Positions 35,934 to 46,516 of a DNA stretch of 64,000 nucleotides are shown here, one piece after another. Under the pieces are notes generated by a model that made no database searches, was not told the origin of the DNA, and saw only the letters and a list, made by a program, of their open reading frames with translations. A program made the translations under genes and the position numbers. The stretch comes from Nitrospirales bacterium (GTDB taxonomy: Bacteria > Nitrospirota > Nitrospiria > Nitrospirales > UBA8639), in the NCBI GenBank assembly GCA_029261255.1, contig JAJDBQ010000109.1, positions 1 through 64,000 of the forward strand, given 5' to 3'. How positions within the stretch are numbered: position 1 is the first letter of the stretch; each line of letters opens with the position of its first letter.

Positions 35934-37913
35934 ATGCCCAACAGGTTTTATGTCACCACCCCGATTTATTATGTGAACGATGTCCCTCATATCGGTCATG
36001 CCTATACCACAATCGCCGCAGATGTCTTAGCTCGCTTTTATCGTTTACGAGGCGATGATGTCTTCTTCCTCACTGGGTTGGACGAACACGGGCAAAAAGT
36101 ACAACAAGCGGCCGCAAAAGCTGACATAGATCCCCAAGCTCACTGTGATCGACTGATGCCCACATTCAAGGATCTGTGGACGAAACTAGATATTTCATAC
36201 GATGGGTTTATTCGAACCACTGACCCGCAGCACCAAGCGGTCGTCCAGCGCTGCTTACAAACACTGCATGACAAGGGATTGATTTACCAAGCCGAATATA
36301 CCGGATGGTACTGCACGTTCGACGAGCGATTCTGGACCGAAAAAGATTTGGAACAAGCCCTCTGCCCTGATTGCCGACGTCCAGTCGAACAGGTCAGCGA
36401 ACGCAACTACTTCTTCCGTATGAGCCAATTCCAAGATCGGCTGAAAGAACATATCCACTCACATCCTGAATTTATTCAACCTGACTCACGACGCAACGAG
36501 GTCTTAGGATTTCTTCAAAAGCCACTTGAAGACCTCTCCATCTCTCGACCGAAATCACGACTCTCATGGGGAATCGAATTGCCCTTTGACAAAGACTGTG
36601 TGACCTATGTGTGGTTTGACGCGTTAGTCAATTATTTTTCGGGCTTGGAATATCTCGGGACTCATGCGAACGCGCCAGAATTCTGGCCTGCGTCTGTCCA
36701 TTTAGTGGGGAAGGACATTCTGACGACACACGCCGTCTATTGGTCGACCATGCTCATGGGCATGGAACGCACACTTCCACAGTCAATCTTCGCCCACGGA
36801 TGGTGGACCGTCGATGGCGAAAAGATGTCTAAGAGTCGTGGGAACGTCGTTGATCCATTTGCCATGATCAAAGAATTCGGCACAGATGCCTTTCGGTATT
36901 TTTTACTCCGACAAGTGCCCTTTGGCCAAGACGGCGATTTTTCCCTCTCGTCCTTCCATAGCCGATATCAAGCAGAACTCGCCAATGACCTGGGGAACCT
37001 GGTCTCGCGAACGTTGGCCATGCTGGGGAATTTTTCACAACATATGGTCCCACGGTCCGATCCTCAAACTGAAACTGAATTGGAGCACCAACTTCAGCAG
37101 GCGGCCTCAGCGCTTTCTGAAAAAATTGAACAGCACCTTCGCGCGTTGGAGTTTCATCGTGCTTTAGAGGTCACATTGGGGTTAGTCCAAATGGCCAATC
37201 AATACATCGATAAAACAGCACCATGGATCTTAGCGAAGGACCCTGACAAAAAATCACGACTACAAACAGTCTTGTTCCATTTAGCAGAATCCCTACGGTT
37301 CCTGACTTTTGCCCTTGCTCCCTTTATGCCTCATGCGGCAGATTCGATGAAAACCCGATTGGGTTTGACGATCGATATGTCAACACCCATCCTAGCCAGT
37401 GGTCCAATTTGGGGCGAATACGACTATATTAATCCAGTCACGAAAGGCACATCATTGTTTCCGAAAAAAGACCTGCCATCTACCAGTGCGCCAGAACCCG
37501 CATCATCACCAACAGCCTCGGCTGCTACTGGAAAGAAAATCGAATCGGCCACGCCACAAACACCATCTGATTTGACTCCGAGCGATACTCCGCTCATCGG
37601 TATCGATGAGTTTCTAAAAGTACAACTAAAAGTCGCCAAGATTCTTGAAGCCGAACGTGTGCCAAAATCTTCGAAACTCTTGAAACTGCAAGTGGATGTT
37701 GGGGCAGAAAAACGTCAGATTATCGCAGGTATCGGGAAGAAATACTCGCCAGAAGAATTAGTAGGAAAAACCATTGTGGTTGTGGCCAACCTCAAACCGG
37801 CGAAATTGATGGGACTTGAATCGCAAGGGATGGTCCTCGCCGCCGGAGAAAACGACATGCTGGGATTACTGGGAGTCTCGGAAGATATTGCTCCAGGCAC
37901 AAAAGTTAAATAA
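35934..37913 (+). CDS. metG: Methionyl-tRNA synthetase
   Basis: Class I MetRS, 659 residues, charges tRNA-Met. Catalytic Rossmann with TPIYYVNDVPHIGHAYTT (HIGH motif) and GEKMSKSRGN (KMSKS). The inserted connective peptide has CPDC of the zinc knuckle. A linker rich in Ser/Pro/Ala (residues ~500-550) joins the anticodon-binding helix bundle to a C-terminal tRNA-binding OB domain (FLKVQLKVAKILEAERVPKSSKLLKLQ, GKTIVVVANLKPAKLMG), used for dimerisation in MetRS of this type. Convergent with asnB two bases beyond its stop. Confidence 0.98.
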   Translation: MPNRFYVTTPIYYVNDVPHIGHAYTTIAADVLARFYRLRGDDVFFLTGLDEHGQKVQQAAAKADIDPQAHCDRLMPTFKDLWTKLDISYDGFIRTTDPQHQAVVQRCLQTLHDKGLIYQAEYTGWYCTFDERFWTEKDLEQALCPDCRRPVEQVSERNYFFRMSQFQDRLKEHIHSHPEFIQPDSRRNEVLGFLQKPLEDLSISRPKSRLSWGIELPFDKDCVTYVWFDALVNYFSGLEYLGTHANAPEFWPASVHLVGKDILTTHAVYWSTMLMGMERTLPQSIFAHGWWTVDGEKMSKSRGNVVDPFAMIKEFGTDAFRYFLLRQVPFGQDGDFSLSSFHSRYQAELANDLGNLVSRTLAMLGNFSQHMVPRSDPQTETELEHQLQQAASALSEKIEQHLRALEFHRALEVTLGLVQMANQYIDKTAPWILAKDPDKKSRLQTVLFHLAESLRFLTFALAPFMPHAADSMKTRLGLTIDMSTPILASGPIWGEYDYINPVTKGTSLFPKKDLPSTSAPEPASSPTASAATGKKIESATPQTPSDLTPSDTPLIGIDEFLKVQLKVAKILEAERVPKSSKLLKLQVDVGAEKRQIIAGIGKKYSPEELVGKTIVVVANLKPAKLMGLESQGMVLAAGENDMLGLLGVSEDIAPGTKVK

Positions 37914-37915
37914 TC

Positions 37916-39856
37916 CTAGTTCATATTTCCTGATGTATTGCCATACCGCCCGGAAATAATGTCGTCGCGATCGCCATCGATATAGGCCTGATGCCACAGT
38001 TCCAGCATGAGTAAATTCCATAAGCGATAGTGCCAATTATTAGCCCCAGAGACATGTTCATCAAGCATCGTCTCCACCACATGCTTATGAAAGTACCCCC
38101 GTTGAACTGCTCGTGTGGACAATAAAAGATCATAAGCCATCTCACGAAGATCCCGCCTAAACCATTGATCAAGCGGAACGCCAAAACCCATCTTCGGGCG
38201 ATTGAGAACCTTGGCTGGTAGCAACGATTTTGCTGCTTGTTTTAACACATATTTTTTATCTCCTCCTTTGAGTTTCATGGAAGAGGGCAATGACGCACAA
38301 AATTCCATGACATGATGATCAAGAAACGGAGAGCGAGCCTCAAGACCATGAGCCATACTGGCAATATCCACTTTCACTAAGAGATCATCAGGTAGGTACG
38401 TATTCACATCGACATCCAAAAGACGGCTCAAAAAATCCTTCGCATCGGAGCTCTGAAATGCATCGACCAACAACTCAAACGAATCTCTTTGCCCACTATC
38501 TTGCATGAATTCTTCCGTGCATAAGTGTTGTTTCATGACGGGATCAAAATGACACATCCAATATCCATAGCGTCGTTCTGGCGTCTCAGATAACACTGCC
38601 ACAAAACGTTTCAACCGACTGAGAATGGTTTTGGATTTCGAGGCGGCTGGAAGAAACTGTGTCCCCCATTCAACAATATGTCGAAGGGATTTTGGCAAAC
38701 GGTCATACCACCTACCGTAAAGACTCGCGACATAGCGATCATAGCCTAAAAGATTTTCATCACTACCGTCACCATTCAGTGCGACCGTCACATGTCGTTG
38801 AGTCATTTCGGACAAATATAAAGTTGGAATGGCTGATGAATCAGCAAAAGGCTCATTATAGAACCACACAAGTTTTTGGAAAATTTCTGTCGCATTCGGA
38901 GTCACGACCAATTCATGATGGTCTGTATCATATTGTTGAGCCACTAACTTCGCATATGGCAGTTCATTATAGGCTTGTTCTTCGAACCCTATTGAAAACG
39001 TTTTTATACGTGGGACACCCAATTCTGCCATCAACGCGACAATCACACTCGAATCAATCCCTCCACTCAAAAATGCCCCTAACGACACGTCACTAATCAA
39101 TCGTAATTTCGTCGCTTCTTTGAGTTTGGCGAGGAGTTCCTGTTGAGCTTCTTCACACGAACCAGAGAATGTCGTGCTATAGGAGAGTTTCCAATATCGC
39201 TCAAGATGGATCTGTTCTTTTTGCACGATGAGCACATGCGCCGGAGGGAGCTTTCGAACTCCCTGAAAAGCTGACCAAGGGGTAGGAACATACTGATACG
39301 TCAGATAGTGAGAAATCGCTTCTTTGTTTACCTCTGGGTTGAAATGTGGATCAGCCAAAAAAGCTTTCGGCTCAGATGCAAAAGAAATTCCATCCTGATC
39401 CGTCCAATAATAGAGAGGCTTTTGCCCCACTCGATCTCGTGCTAAAAAAAGGCGCTTTTCGCCTTCATCCCAGATGGCAAACGCAAACATTCCTCGTAAA
39501 TATTCAACACATTTCGTGCCGTATTCTTGGTATGAGGCCAAGACCACTTCGGTATCGCTATCCGAATAGAACTGATGCCCTCGTTTCTCAAGATTCTGTC
39601 GGAGCTCTTGAAAGTTATAGATCTCTCCATTGTATGTAATGACGAACCGGCCATTTACTCGCACCATGGGCTGCTTAGCGGCTTCAGTCAGGTCAATGAC
39701 CGCCAGTCGACGATGACCAAAACCAACGTTAGCCTTTTGGTAGATACCTTCTCCATCTGGTCCCCGATGTGCGAGTAAATCACACATCCTTTTAAGGAGC
39801 TCCCCTTGAACAGGCACACCAGAAGAAAAATTATACCGACCAGCTATTCCACACAT
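37916..39856 (-). CDS. asnB: Asparagine synthetase (glutamine-hydrolyzing), AsnB-type amidotransferase
   Basis: 646 residues. N-terminal class II glutaminase: MCGIAGRYNF with nucleophile Cys2, LAHRGPDGEGIY, GFGHRRLAVIDL and YNGEIYNF. C-terminal ATP-pyrophosphatase: LGAFLSGGIDSSVIVALM (SGG-D-S P-loop) and the region MKLKGGDKKYVLKQA. The protein fits the long AsnB/AsnO group often found in exopolysaccharide loci, where the acceptor need not be aspartate and may be a sugar acid. Placed directly beside three glycosyltransferase genes, which favours that context over plain asparagine synthesis. Confidence 0.92.
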   Translation of the reverse strand: MCGIAGRYNFSSGVPVQGELLKRMCDLLAHRGPDGEGIYQKANVGFGHRRLAVIDLTEAAKQPMVRVNGRFVITYNGEIYNFQELRQNLEKRGHQFYSDSDTEVVLASYQEYGTKCVEYLRGMFAFAIWDEGEKRLFLARDRVGQKPLYYWTDQDGISFASEPKAFLADPHFNPEVNKEAISHYLTYQYVPTPWSAFQGVRKLPPAHVLIVQKEQIHLERYWKLSYSTTFSGSCEEAQQELLAKLKEATKLRLISDVSLGAFLSGGIDSSVIVALMAELGVPRIKTFSIGFEEQAYNELPYAKLVAQQYDTDHHELVVTPNATEIFQKLVWFYNEPFADSSAIPTLYLSEMTQRHVTVALNGDGSDENLLGYDRYVASLYGRWYDRLPKSLRHIVEWGTQFLPAASKSKTILSRLKRFVAVLSETPERRYGYWMCHFDPVMKQHLCTEEFMQDSGQRDSFELLVDAFQSSDAKDFLSRLLDVDVNTYLPDDLLVKVDIASMAHGLEARSPFLDHHVMEFCASLPSSMKLKGGDKKYVLKQAAKSLLPAKVLNRPKMGFGVPLDQWFRRDLREMAYDLLLSTRAVQRGYFHKHVVETMLDEHVSGANNWHYRLWNLLMLELWHQAYIDGDRDDIISGRYGNTSGNMN

Positions 39857-39890
39857 ACGAATTTATCCATCATCTCTTATGACACTAACG

Positions 39891-41177
39891 TTAGGACAAT
39901 ATATCGGTAATTGGCATATCTGGATTCCCCAACAACCCATGATACAACTGCCCATATTCCTTCACACACTTAGACAAGGCAAATGCATTCATCACTCGAT
40001 CCCTGCCTGCCATACCCATTTGTTGACGTAATGCAGGGCTTTGAGCCAGTTTGACAATAGCCTCACCAATGGCTTGAGGCGAATGAGTCGCAACGACAAA
40101 CCCTGTGCTACCATCAATCACAGCCTCACGATTTCCTCCAACATCAGTCACCACCATGGGTAATCCTGCTGCCATATTTTCCAGAATGGTATTAGAAAAA
40201 CCTTCTTCATGCGAACAAAGAATTCCTACATCTGAGGCTAATAAAAATTCTGGTATATTATCCGATTGCCCAATCCAGCGAACGTGTTCGGCAATCTGTA
40301 AAGTCTCAGCTAGGGTCTTAAGGGAGCTTCCAATACCATCATCACGACCGACACATAGGACAATCCAATTCTCATGGAGTTTCTCACTCGCCAATGCAAT
40401 ACCTTGCAATAAATCTCTATGCCCTTTATAGGAAATGAGGTTTGCCACCATGACAAGGACGAACGTTCCCGAGGAAATATTGAGAGATTCCCGAATATAC
40501 ATTCTTTGCTTCGGCTTTTCATCATCCAGCACTTCAACACCATTATAAATGATACCTAGTCGTTCGGGCGCGACCCCCTCATCAAGAAGTTGCACAACAA
40601 CAGCCTTGCTATTGCCCAAAATAGCATTCATTCTTCTGTGCAAGTAATACTCTAGATACTTCAGTATAGGATACTTTTTTTGGTAGTCATTGAGACTGCG
40701 GCGACTCATGATCTGAATACTTTTTTTAGAAAAAAAACTGCACACGCCACCCAGCAAGTACGCAGCAGGAAGAAAATAATGCACGATGTCAGGTCGTTGC
40801 TGATGGATCGTCCACCACAAAAAAATCGCGGCAAGGGGAATGGAGAATAATGGCCTTATAACAGAAGGAAAACGACGGACAAAAGAACTGAGCGGGGGAG
40901 CAAGGACTTCAATTCCTGCTGCCCTAACCTTGGGAGCTAAATACCCTTCATGAGTCAAAGCATACACTGCGACACGAAATCCATGGCTCTTCAGGTATGG
41001 CATGATACGAACAAGATGCTTTTCTGTCCCTCCAACATCAAGATCTCCAATAATAAAAAGAATGAACGATCCGGGGAAAAGGGGATTTACTGACCCATTA
41101 CAGAAAGGCCCGTGCTTTGCGCGGGTATGAAGGTAATCCTTTTCAGGGAATGTGGTGGAAAGATTTTCCAAAATCAC
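39891..41177 (-). CDS. Glycosyltransferase family 4
   Basis: 428-residue retaining GT-B glycosyltransferase. N-terminal acceptor fold FIIGDLDVGGTEKHLVRIMPYLKSHG (segments) and C-terminal donor site EEGFSNTILENMAAGLPMVVTDVGGNREAVIDGSTG with the conserved Glu-x7-Glu. The donor and acceptor are unknown; transfer to a lipid-linked polysaccharide intermediate is likely. The first ~45 residues are not typical and an internal start is possible. Confidence 0.88.
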   Translation of the reverse strand: MILENLSTTFPEKDYLHTRAKHGPFCNGSVNPLFPGSFILFIIGDLDVGGTEKHLVRIMPYLKSHGFRVAVYALTHEGYLAPKVRAAGIEVLAPPLSSFVRRFPSVIRPLFSIPLAAIFLWWTIHQQRPDIVHYFLPAAYLLGGVCSFFSKKSIQIMSRRSLNDYQKKYPILKYLEYYLHRRMNAILGNSKAVVVQLLDEGVAPERLGIIYNGVEVLDDEKPKQRMYIRESLNISSGTFVLVMVANLISYKGHRDLLQGIALASEKLHENWIVLCVGRDDGIGSSLKTLAETLQIAEHVRWIGQSDNIPEFLLASDVGILCSHEEGFSNTILENMAAGLPMVVTDVGGNREAVIDGSTGFVVATHSPQAIGEAIVKLAQSPALRQQMGMAGRDRVMNAFALSKCVKEYGQLYHGLLGNPDMPITDILS

Positions 41178-41667
41178 TGTATCAGGTTTTTGAGAATCCC
41201 TGCCCTTTAAGCCGTGAATTTCACTTACATTGCTAAGGAGATGAAAGGGGGGAAGATAAATAGAAAAATCGAAGAACAGAAAGAGGTGACCACGTTGCTT
41301 TCAACATGAAAAGCTGCTTCTATAAGTAGATCGTTCCCTCTTGGGTTATGCCACTTTTGCCTGCGGCTGACTTTGAAAATGCACGTGTTTTGCAGCCTTG
41401 TCCCCATGGCTCAAATAGGGTCGCAAACTCATGACATGCCTCATTGAAAGTTGGAGACATCCTGGCACCTGTGCGGAACGCCTCCGTTTATTGGATCGCT
41501 CAGGTTCTTGAAGTCCCCCCTGAAACCGATTTTGAAAACTACGATTCCCCATACTGCGTTGAACGAGAAAGAAAATCAAAAAATTCCACAATCAGAATTC
41601 AATCTCGACAAGTGATACCATCCACTATGTACCACAGCGTTCAAACCCTCATTCTTCAAAAATCTGA
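41178..41667. other. Non-coding gap between glycosyltransferase genes
   Basis: About 490 bases. Open frames on both strands lack ribosome sites and resemble nothing I recognise. No terminal repeats were found. It may be debris of a lost insertion, since an IS fragment lies 1.1 kb away. Confidence 0.45.
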
Positions 41668-42768
41668 CTACCTATTCAAAACCTCTTCCCATTTTCCCAT
41701 GATTTTTCCCATGCTAAAATGTTCTATCACGTCCACAGCACGCATGCTCAATCGTTCTCGTTCAACTTTATTCCCCATTAAACACTCCATAGCACAAGCT
41801 AACGCTTCTTCATCATCTGTCGGCACAAGAACGCCATTGACACCCTCTTGAATGATCTCCCCTGGACCGCTTGGACAATCTGTAGAAATCACCGGTAAGC
41901 CACAAGCCATCGCTTCTAAAAGAGCATTCGGAAACCCCTCAAACCGAGAAGATAGGATAAAAAGATCTGCCTGACATAGAATCTCATGGGGATTCTTGAC
42001 AAGACCAGCAAACAGAACATCATCCAAGATTTTCAATTCGTCGCATAAAGATTTTAATTTCAAATGAAGTGGGCCCTGGCCAATAATAACTAGAGTCCAC
42101 AAAGGAAATTTCTCTTTCAGACGAGCAAAGGCACGAATAAGGATGTCAAATCCTTTTTGTTCGACGAGACGACCCATAGCAACTATAAATGGCTTTTGAT
42201 AGTTATTAGACAAGAGTGCTTGTTGAAATATTCGTTGTACTATGACTGGGCTGGGAATAATCATTATCTTTTGTTGGTGTGCGGAGAAAAAAAACTCCCT
42301 AGCTCGCTGAGTTTGAACAATAATATGACTTGCCATAAAATAGGTCACAAATCTTAAGAAATTCCATATGTGACCAATGAAATAACGCCTAGGGTCCATC
42401 TGTTCTGAGACCACCACCCTTACGTTCATGCCACGCGTAGCAAGAAGTGTTAAAATATTAGTTTTATCAACAAAACTAATTACGACATTTGACTTACAAC
42501 CATCAATAGCTCTTCGTAATTTCCATATTCTTTGCAAATTCTTAACGAGAGCCGCGCAGAAATTATATGAATTGCTTAAGAGTGAGAGAGAGATCAGCTG
42601 AACACGAGGATCAAGAGGATAAAATGGTTTAACAGATCTATCGTCCAATGAGACCAGTGATATCAACCATCCTTTTTCGGCCCAGTAGTTAGCCATGGCG
42701 GATAAAGTTCGCTCAGCTCCTCCAGCACCTAATGAAGAGATCACGAGTGTTAACTTCATGAAAGACAA
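41668..42768 (-). CDS. Glycosyltransferase family 4
   Basis: 366-residue GT-B glycosyltransferase. ISSLGAGGAERTLSAMANYW at the N-terminus, the hinge MGRLVEQKGFDILIRAFA, and the donor motif RFEGFPNALLEAMACGLPVISTDCPSGPGEII. Related to CapM/WbnK-type enzymes that accept lipid-linked sugars. The gene is AT-rich compared with glmU or metG, as seen directly in its many A/T-ending codons, suggesting recent transfer. Its start faces the transposase fragment. Confidence 0.9.
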   Translation of the reverse strand: MSFMKLTLVISSLGAGGAERTLSAMANYWAEKGWLISLVSLDDRSVKPFYPLDPRVQLISLSLLSNSYNFCAALVKNLQRIWKLRRAIDGCKSNVVISFVDKTNILTLLATRGMNVRVVVSEQMDPRRYFIGHIWNFLRFVTYFMASHIIVQTQRAREFFFSAHQQKIMIIPSPVIVQRIFQQALLSNNYQKPFIVAMGRLVEQKGFDILIRAFARLKEKFPLWTLVIIGQGPLHLKLKSLCDELKILDDVLFAGLVKNPHEILCQADLFILSSRFEGFPNALLEAMACGLPVISTDCPSGPGEIIQEGVNGVLVPTDDEEALACAMECLMGNKVERERLSMRAVDVIEHFSMGKIMGKWEEVLNR

Positions 42769-42786
42769 AAATCGCTGCTCTTAAAC

Positions 42787-43041
42787 ATGGATCTAGCCTT
42801 GGTTCGGAATGAAACGCGCCAGCTGGCAAAGGATCTCCGCTTATTCCCAGTGCCGTCACCAAAAAGAACTGGGGCGAAATCTGAGATTATGGATCATCTC
42901 CTCTACAAAAAGCGTAATAAAGCCGAGCAGCACTTCAGGCGTTTCAAGGGATTCCGTCGGATTTTCAGGAAGTTCGACATGCTCGATGTCCTATTTACAT
43001 TTTTTGTCGACTTTGCACTTATTAAGAATGCACTCAATTAA
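42787..43041 (+). pseudogene. C-terminal fragment of an IS5-type transposase
   Basis: 84 codons resembling the end of an IS5-family DDE transposase: RTGAKSEIMDHLLYKKRNKAEQ, HFRRFKGFRRIFRKFDMLDV and the final FFVDFALIKNAL, with the Y-x2-R-x3-E signature of the third catalytic residue (YKKRNKAE). The N-terminal two thirds, including the two Asp residues, are missing, so it is inactive. Wedged between two glycosyltransferase genes, overlapping the end of one by a few bases. Confidence 0.75.
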
Positions 43042-44029
43042 ATAAACGCACCATAGAAACTCTATTCAGAAATTTCTCTTTCATTTTTAAATACTTGTCG
43101 TGAATAGATTCGGGTAAGACACCCCAGATTACTTTCCGAATCACATTCAAGAGAATTGTTCGTACAATAGAAAAATCCAAAAACCCTTTATATTTTCTGA
43201 AGTCACGCATAACCACTCTGAGAACATCCGTTTCAAAATAATAGATGATTCCGGATCTTTGGAATTTAGACAACACATCGCGATATTTTGGCGATAAGAG
43301 TAAATCAAAAATTCCTTTGACCAAGTCATCTCTAAAAGTCTTGCAACTTGAAGAATAGGAACCTGTCGTTTTTCGAAAAACAGCTAAAGATTCAGGAACA
43401 TAGCACACCCCATATCTAAACCCGATGACATTTAATGCAAAAAAATCACATACAGATTTCAGCTCTGGAATCAGATAGGCACCTTGTTCGCCAATATCCT
43501 TAAGAAGCGCTTTCTTTACAACAACACCATTACCCTGATTCCCAACAGCAAATCCTTTTATGCGGCCTAACTCTGCTAACTCATGAGGAGAGAAGTAGCA
43601 CGACTCATTTGCCAAAAACACCGATAATTGGCGCACAAATTCACCCCTGTCTTTTTGAACCATTGAATGGCATATCGATAAACCAGCTTGTGGATAGCAA
43701 GCAAGAATCTTCATAGAGCGCTCAAGAAATTCCGGCAAAACATAATCATCCGCAGCGGCCATAAGAAGATAGTCCCCTTTAGCGAGATCAATCCCACGGT
43801 TTAAGGTATAGACTACTCCACGATTTTTATCATTGAGAAACAATCGAATAACAGCGTGCTCTTTTGCAAAACGCTCAATGACTTCAACGCTATTATCCGT
43901 AGACCCATCATCTATGATAATGAATTCCAATGGTTGATATGATTGGGCTAGGATTCCCCTCAAGGCATGCGGTAAATATTCCGCATGGTTAAAATTCGGC
44001 ATAATGACTGATACAGTTCGGGTAACCAT
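43034..44029 (-). CDS. Glycosyltransferase family 2
   Basis: 331-residue inverting GT-A glycosyltransferase. TVSVIMPNFNHAEYLPHALRGIL at the N-terminus, nucleotide-sugar motif FIIIDDGSTDNSVEVI, and the DxD-like AAADDYVLPEFLE; the C-terminal part is more divergent. Donor sugar unknown. AT-rich like its neighbour GT4 gene. Confidence 0.9.
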   Translation of the reverse strand: MVTRTVSVIMPNFNHAEYLPHALRGILAQSYQPLEFIIIDDGSTDNSVEVIERFAKEHAVIRLFLNDKNRGVVYTLNRGIDLAKGDYLLMAAADDYVLPEFLERSMKILACYPQAGLSICHSMVQKDRGEFVRQLSVFLANESCYFSPHELAELGRIKGFAVGNQGNGVVVKKALLKDIGEQGAYLIPELKSVCDFFALNVIGFRYGVCYVPESLAVFRKTTGSYSSSCKTFRDDLVKGIFDLLLSPKYRDVLSKFQRSGIIYYFETDVLRVVMRDFRKYKGFLDFSIVRTILLNVIRKVIWGVLPESIHDKYLKMKEKFLNRVSMVRLFN

Positions 44030-45709
44030 AATTCTTACCGTTAAGATCTATGCTATTGGTCTTTGTAATAAAATACTAATGAATTTCCTTAGTGAACACT
44101 ATAGCATGCCAACATGATTTAACACTCGAATTCATCCTACGTTCGTCAACAATTCTGTCTCTGAATTCACACTAATACCAAAGGGAAAAAACTGAAATAA
44201 AAAATCCATCCACACTTCCATAATTGTAAATTTCATAGAATAGTACCGATAAGGGAAGGAGTACCAGATAGGTTCAAACACAAAAGACCTCCGGTTACAC
44301 CTGACCGCCAAAGCCCCCGCAATTAACTATCGAGACGCACTCTATTGAAGTAACGACCACCATTCCATGTTGCGGCATCTCAGGCTCCATACCGTTTAAA
44401 TCGGGACGGCGCTTGTCTTAAGAAAATCGAAAAGGATGCAGGAAATGAGCTTGACATATGATTCGGGAAGAGATCGTTATGGCGGCCAACTACGAAGGAA
44501 ATCCTTCCCACCACAAACAAGAAATTTACTTGAAATCTCAGAGATGCGTGGAACTCGAAAAAAGGTTGAAGTCCGTGCTTCTCCCCCCTTAAGCTACGAC
44601 ACTCTTCCCTTCATACAACGAGAAGATAGAAGAAATAAGAATAATCGTTGACAACACAACCCTGTAAACTGAAGCAACCCAGCCTCTCTAGAGCAAAGGG
44701 ATCGCCCTACGTGTGCATGAAGTGCTTCTTGCCAAGCACAATTGAATGGAACTTTCGTGGGATACAGAGGCCGCAGCATTATAACCCGACCCAGTAACAA
44801 GGGCTCTCTTACAGAATTTTGATCAATTTCCGATCTATGTATTTTTGAGCATTAGTTACTCTAAGCCCATCAGGCTTAATGCATCAGATTTTGAATGCGT
44901 GGAGGTTTTTGCGGCGAAACATCTACAATATAATCTCATTTATAAATAATGATTAAGAAGAAGACCCCTAGCTAACCCATGCAACCGCTTGGCCATACGA
45001 TGTGAGCACCATTGGCGGCACGATCAACCAGGTTTCCAAAGCACCAAACACACGACCTAATGCATTCACACTGTTGCAAGAAGAAGTTACGTTCCATTGT
45101 GCGTGCAGAAAGCTAAATTGACAATACGAGATGATTTTTTATATTATCCGCGGCTTGAATGGTCACTGGGATACGATTCTCGCTGTTTTAGAAAATAAAT
45201 TCCTCAACCACTCAATAGCCAAGAATTCTAAAAACAATTAACACTTTTGAAATTAAGATTCTATGCTGCAACAAGTCAGAAATTTTCGCAGTCGCTACAC
45301 AAAATAATGCACCTGCTGCAGTCGCTAGGAAAACCCCCATTCACTAAAAAATCCAGATACGGATTCCCCTTCTACGGACCACACCCATATACGGAGGAGT
45401 GCACTTTGTTTTTTTCACTTTTGGGAGATCCCATTGTCGCTGCTCGACCAAACTGACTGGAACCTTATAAACCAAGCAACAGGCTGGTTATCACCATAAA
45501 GTTCACAGATTATGCTGTAGTTCAAATTTTCATCTTGCACAAGCACCGAACTACCCGCTTTATCATTCCTCTCAGCAGTGATCAATTTCAAACAAATAGC
45601 CCTTGCCACTCGATGTTCGATTACTCAAGATCTCTAAGTGCTAAAATTGGCTTTCTATTAAACAGCCCGAGGCAACAAACGAAAGTGAAGTCCTAGGAAA
45701 ATTCTGACG
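44030..45709. other. 1.7-kb gene-poor stretch
   Basis: No frame longer than about 70 codons, none with a convincing ribosome site plus recognisable product. Both strands are broken by frequent stops, as in decayed sequence. It separates the minus-strand glycosyltransferases from the plus-strand sugar cluster. No tRNA, repeat array or IS ends were recognised. Confidence 0.5.
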
Positions 45710-46381
45710 ATGGGAACACGGGAAAATCAATACCAACTCCTACTGGAAAAGTTCAAAAAGCAGGGATTGGTGCCCCTTGGCTTGATGACTAACCAGGCCT
45801 GGGACGACGATCCTAAACGCCTCGCCTTTACATTTGCACGCTACAAATTTACAGCAAAGATGCTGTCGGGACGCAAGGACGTACTGGAAATCGGTTGCGC
45901 TGATGCATTTGCCAGCCGCATCGTACTACAGCATGTGGAACGTTTAACAGTGACAGACTTCGACAACGTCTTTATTGACGACATCAATTGCCGCCTATCA
46001 GAAAAGTGGCCAATGACATGCTTTCAACACGATATCTTGGCTGGTCCGGTGCCAGGTCAATATGACGGTATATACGCACTCGATGTACTCGAGCATATCA
46101 AACGAAACGACGAAGCCACCTTCATGGCCAACATGGTGTCTTCGCTGGCACCCCATGGGACTGCTATCATTGGCATGCCATCGCTCGAATCACAACCTTA
46201 CGCCTCACCCATTAGTCGTGAAGGCCATGTAAATTGTAAGTCGATGCCAGACTTGAGGGTATTAATGGAACAGTACTTTCATACAGTCTTCATCTTTTCC
46301 ATGAACGACGAAGTCGTTCACACAGGCTACCACAAAATGGCAAACTACCTACTGGCCATTTGCTGCGAGAGTCGGCAGTAG
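45710..46381 (+). CDS. Class I SAM-dependent methyltransferase
   Basis: 223 residues. Rossmann-type SAM site DVLEIGCADAFASRIVLQHV (motif I), TVTDFDNVF (motif II), and YDGIYALDVLEHI with motif post I/II. Similar to Methyltransf_11/23 proteins of polysaccharide clusters; the acceptor (sugar, lipid or protein) is unknown. TAGGAAAATTC lies upstream of the ATG. First gene of the plus-strand surface-glycan block. Confidence 0.85.
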   Translation: MGTRENQYQLLLEKFKKQGLVPLGLMTNQAWDDDPKRLAFTFARYKFTAKMLSGRKDVLEIGCADAFASRIVLQHVERLTVTDFDNVFIDDINCRLSEKWPMTCFQHDILAGPVPGQYDGIYALDVLEHIKRNDEATFMANMVSSLAPHGTAIIGMPSLESQPYASPISREGHVNCKSMPDLRVLMEQYFHTVFIFSMNDEVVHTGYHKMANYLLAICCESRQ

Positions 46382-46516
46382 AAATCAATTTAAAGCGTGT
46401 TCGGCTTTAGCTGCCGCTCCTATCACCTCAATAGAGCCCTAGGGTTGACTTCGGCTTGTTAAGCTTGTCATGAAAATTATTTTTTTAAGTTGCCGCATAG
46501 GAAAAATTTCAAACTA

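Noticed and set aside
44436-44651. 71-codon plus-strand frame
   Set aside because: Low-complexity charged product, no ribosome site, no recognisable family, and set in a stretch rich in stops.
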